In this document: piece by piece, positions 4,312-5,109 of the stretch
Layout of the letters: the number at the start of each line of letters is the position of its first letter
Numbering within the stretch: the stretch's first letter is position 1
Assembly (NCBI GenBank): GCA_007133145.1
Contig: SLNF01000190.1
Span: forward strand, 1-5,109
Direction: 5' to 3'
Origin: Nitriliruptorales bacterium
Lineage (GTDB): Bacteria > Actinomycetota > Nitriliruptoria > Euzebyales > Egibacteraceae
DNA length: 5,109 nt
Notes under the pieces: generated by a model
Seen by the model: the letters and a program-made list of their open reading frames with translations, nothing else
What the model was told of the DNA's origin: nothing
Database searches by the model: none
Position numbers and translations under genes: made by a program

Positions 4312-4725
4312 TCAGAACGGGATGTCGCCCGGACCGACCTGCTCGTCGTCGGCCTCCCCGACAGCCGCGTCGCTGCGGGTGCCGTCCTCGCCCGCCCCGC
4401 CGGGGCCGTCGGCCCCGGGACCGTCCTCGCCGGCGGCCCTATGCGAGGCGGACTCACGCAGGCCAAGCTGTGCGAGCTCCTCGGTCACCCGCGTGACCTC
4501 GATGTCGGCGGCGTCGAGGTGGCGGCGGCAGGCACGCACGAGCTCGGCGCCGCGGGCGACCTTGCCGCCGAGCTCGTCGATGCCGATGCGGTCCTCGCTC
4601 ACCGCCTCGACGATCTCCTCGAGCTCGGCGAGCGCGGCCTCGAACGACAGTCCCTCGGGTCCCTCGGCCCCGGTGTCCTGCGGTGCGGCGACATTGGCCT
4701 CGGGCTGCGGCTTCGGTTCGGTCAT
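4312..4725 (-). CDS. xseB: Exodeoxyribonuclease VII small subunit, with an SSB-like C-terminal tail
   Basis: XseB binds several-fold to XseA to make exonuclease VII, which degrades single-stranded DNA from both ends into oligonucleotides. The conserved core is residues 26-86: LSFEAALAELEEIVEAVSED, then IDELGGKVARGAELVRACRR and a final helix to TEELAQL. At 137 residues it is well above the usual size of about 80. The additions are a 25-residue N-terminal extension and a roughly 50-residue Gly/Asp/Glu-rich tail predicted to be disordered. The tail ends in ADDEQVGPGDIPF, which closely resembles the SSB C-terminal tip that docks repair proteins. The ATG at 4725 is supported by AAAGGAG (4732-4738) at 6 nt. 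Its start overlaps the xseA stop (ATGA), implying translational coupling. Confidence 0.95.
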   Translation of the reverse strand: MTEPKPQPEANVAAPQDTGAEGPEGLSFEAALAELEEIVEAVSEDRIGIDELGGKVARGAELVRACRRHLDAADIEVTRVTEELAQLGLRESASHRAAGEDGPGADGPGGAGEDGTRSDAAVGEADDEQVGPGDIPF

Positions 4726-5109
4726 CGTGGGCTCCTTTCGTCGTCGTCGGCGTGGCGCGCGCGGGGTGGGCTGTGCAGAACCGCCTCCCCGTCGGCGAAG
4801 CGGGCGGTGACCGGCTCGCCGTGGGGCAGCTCGCGCCGCCGGCCGATCATCAGGCCACGGGCAGTGCGCAACTGGACGAAGCCGCGCTCGAGCACCCGCC
4901 GGGGATCGGCGGCCCGCAGCGAAGCCGCAGCGACGTCGACCCTCGTGGCAGCCGAGGAACGCCGCAGCCGGGCGAGGCTGACGAGGCGCTCGGCGACGTG
5001 GTGTACCTCCGCCGAGGCGCGTGACACCTGCCGCCTCGGGGCCACGCCGGCCAGTGCGCGCTGCGGCACGGCGAGTCGTGCCCTGCGGCGCGCGAGGCTC
5101 GTCGCCGCC
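4722..5109 (-). CDS. xseA: Exodeoxyribonuclease VII large subunit, C-terminal part (truncated by window edge)
   Basis: The last 128 codons of the catalytic large subunit are present; the OB-fold and nuclease core lie beyond 5109. The visible part begins in the Arg/Ala-rich coiled-coil region (ARRRARLAVPQRALAG...), which carries the XseB-binding segment, followed by the conserved C-terminal module LRAADPRRVLERGFVQLRTA, where most relatives have RGYA. Then come LMIGRRRELPHGEPVTARFADGEAVLHS and a basic/acidic tail ending ERSPR. The fragment is continuous to the window edge; the GTG at 5069 is internal, not a start. The stop TGA (4722-4724) overlaps the xseB ATG in an ATGA arrangement, and the xseB ribosome-binding site lies inside this gene. 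The assignment rests on the C-terminal module plus the adjacent xseB. Confidence 0.92.
   Translation of the reverse strand, partial: AATSLARRRARLAVPQRALAGVAPRRQVSRASAEVHHVAERLVSLARLRRSSAATRVDVAAASLRAADPRRVLERGFVQLRTARGLMIGRRRELPHGEPVTARFADGEAVLHSPPRARHADDDERSPR

Noticed and set aside
4055..4810. A 251-codon plus-strand open frame across HAD, xseB and xseA
   Set aside because: It spans three real minus-strand genes and its Ser/Ala/Pro/Arg-rich product has no domain signature.
5067..5069. GTG at 5069 as the start of a separate 115-residue gene
   Set aside because: The frame is open to the window edge and the residues before it continue the XseA coiled-coil composition, so it is an internal Val codon of xseA.
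1..5109. Mobile elements, CRISPR, tRNA or prophage/defence genes
   Set aside because: No regular spaced repeats, terminal inverted repeats, transposase motifs, tRNA cloverleaf or defence-type domains were seen; base composition is uniform across the window.

Overview
This window is a very GC-rich bacterial segment. Third codon positions are almost always G or C, and as a result long antisense open frames shadow every real gene. The gene content points to Actinomycetota: a wax ester synthase/diacylglycerol acyltransferase (WS/DGAT)-family protein, a DUF2203 protein, an ACT-domain sensor protein and an actinobacterial-style exonuclease VII pair. A deep-branching lineage is possible, but the sequence alone cannot settle this. 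I see no mobile element, CRISPR array, tRNA or rRNA.

Layout, left to right. (1) 1-555, minus: the N-terminal 185 residues of a WS/DGAT-family acyltransferase, which runs off the left edge and has a degenerate active-site motif. (2) 626-1303, minus: a small protein with an N-terminal ACT domain and a probable diverged GAF-like C-terminal half. (3) 1413-1835, minus: a 140-residue protein of unknown function that appears internally duplicated and resembles, by eye only, the regulatory domain of LeuA. (4) 1836-1917: an 82-bp divergent promoter region with a near-perfect direct repeat. (5) 1918-2250, plus: a DUF2203 protein, the only rightward gene. (6) 2263-3468, minus: LhgO, an FAD-dependent L-2-hydroxyglutarate oxidase, convergent with DUF2203 across a hairpin that contains both stop codons. 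(7) 3469-3576: a 108-bp spacer dense in inverted repeats. (8) 3577-4278, minus: a HAD-superfamily hydrolase with an altered motif I. (9) 4312-4725, minus: xseB. (10) 4722-5109, minus: the 3' end of xseA, overlapping xseB by 4 bp (ATGA).

How the genes may work together. xseA-xseB encode exonuclease VII and are translationally coupled. The HAD gene follows within about 33 bp and is probably co-transcribed. lhgO may be read from the same transcript or separated from it by the hairpin-rich spacer. LhgO removes the metabolic side product L-2-hydroxyglutarate, and a neighbouring HAD hydrolase would fit a housekeeping or metabolite-repair setting, though this is inference. On the left, two small proteins that look like free-standing ligand-sensing domains (ACT-GAF-like and LeuA-regulatory-like) lie side by side without a catalytic partner, followed by the acyltransferase.

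The most notable points are: the XseB C-terminus ends in an acidic tail plus Gly-Asp-Ile-Pro-Phe, strongly like the protein-docking tip of SSB; the acyltransferase lacks the intact HHxxxDG motif; the 140-residue protein looks like an internally repeated sensor fold; and the divergent promoter carries paired repeats about four helical turns apart. Most of the window is otherwise ordinary chromosomal sequence.
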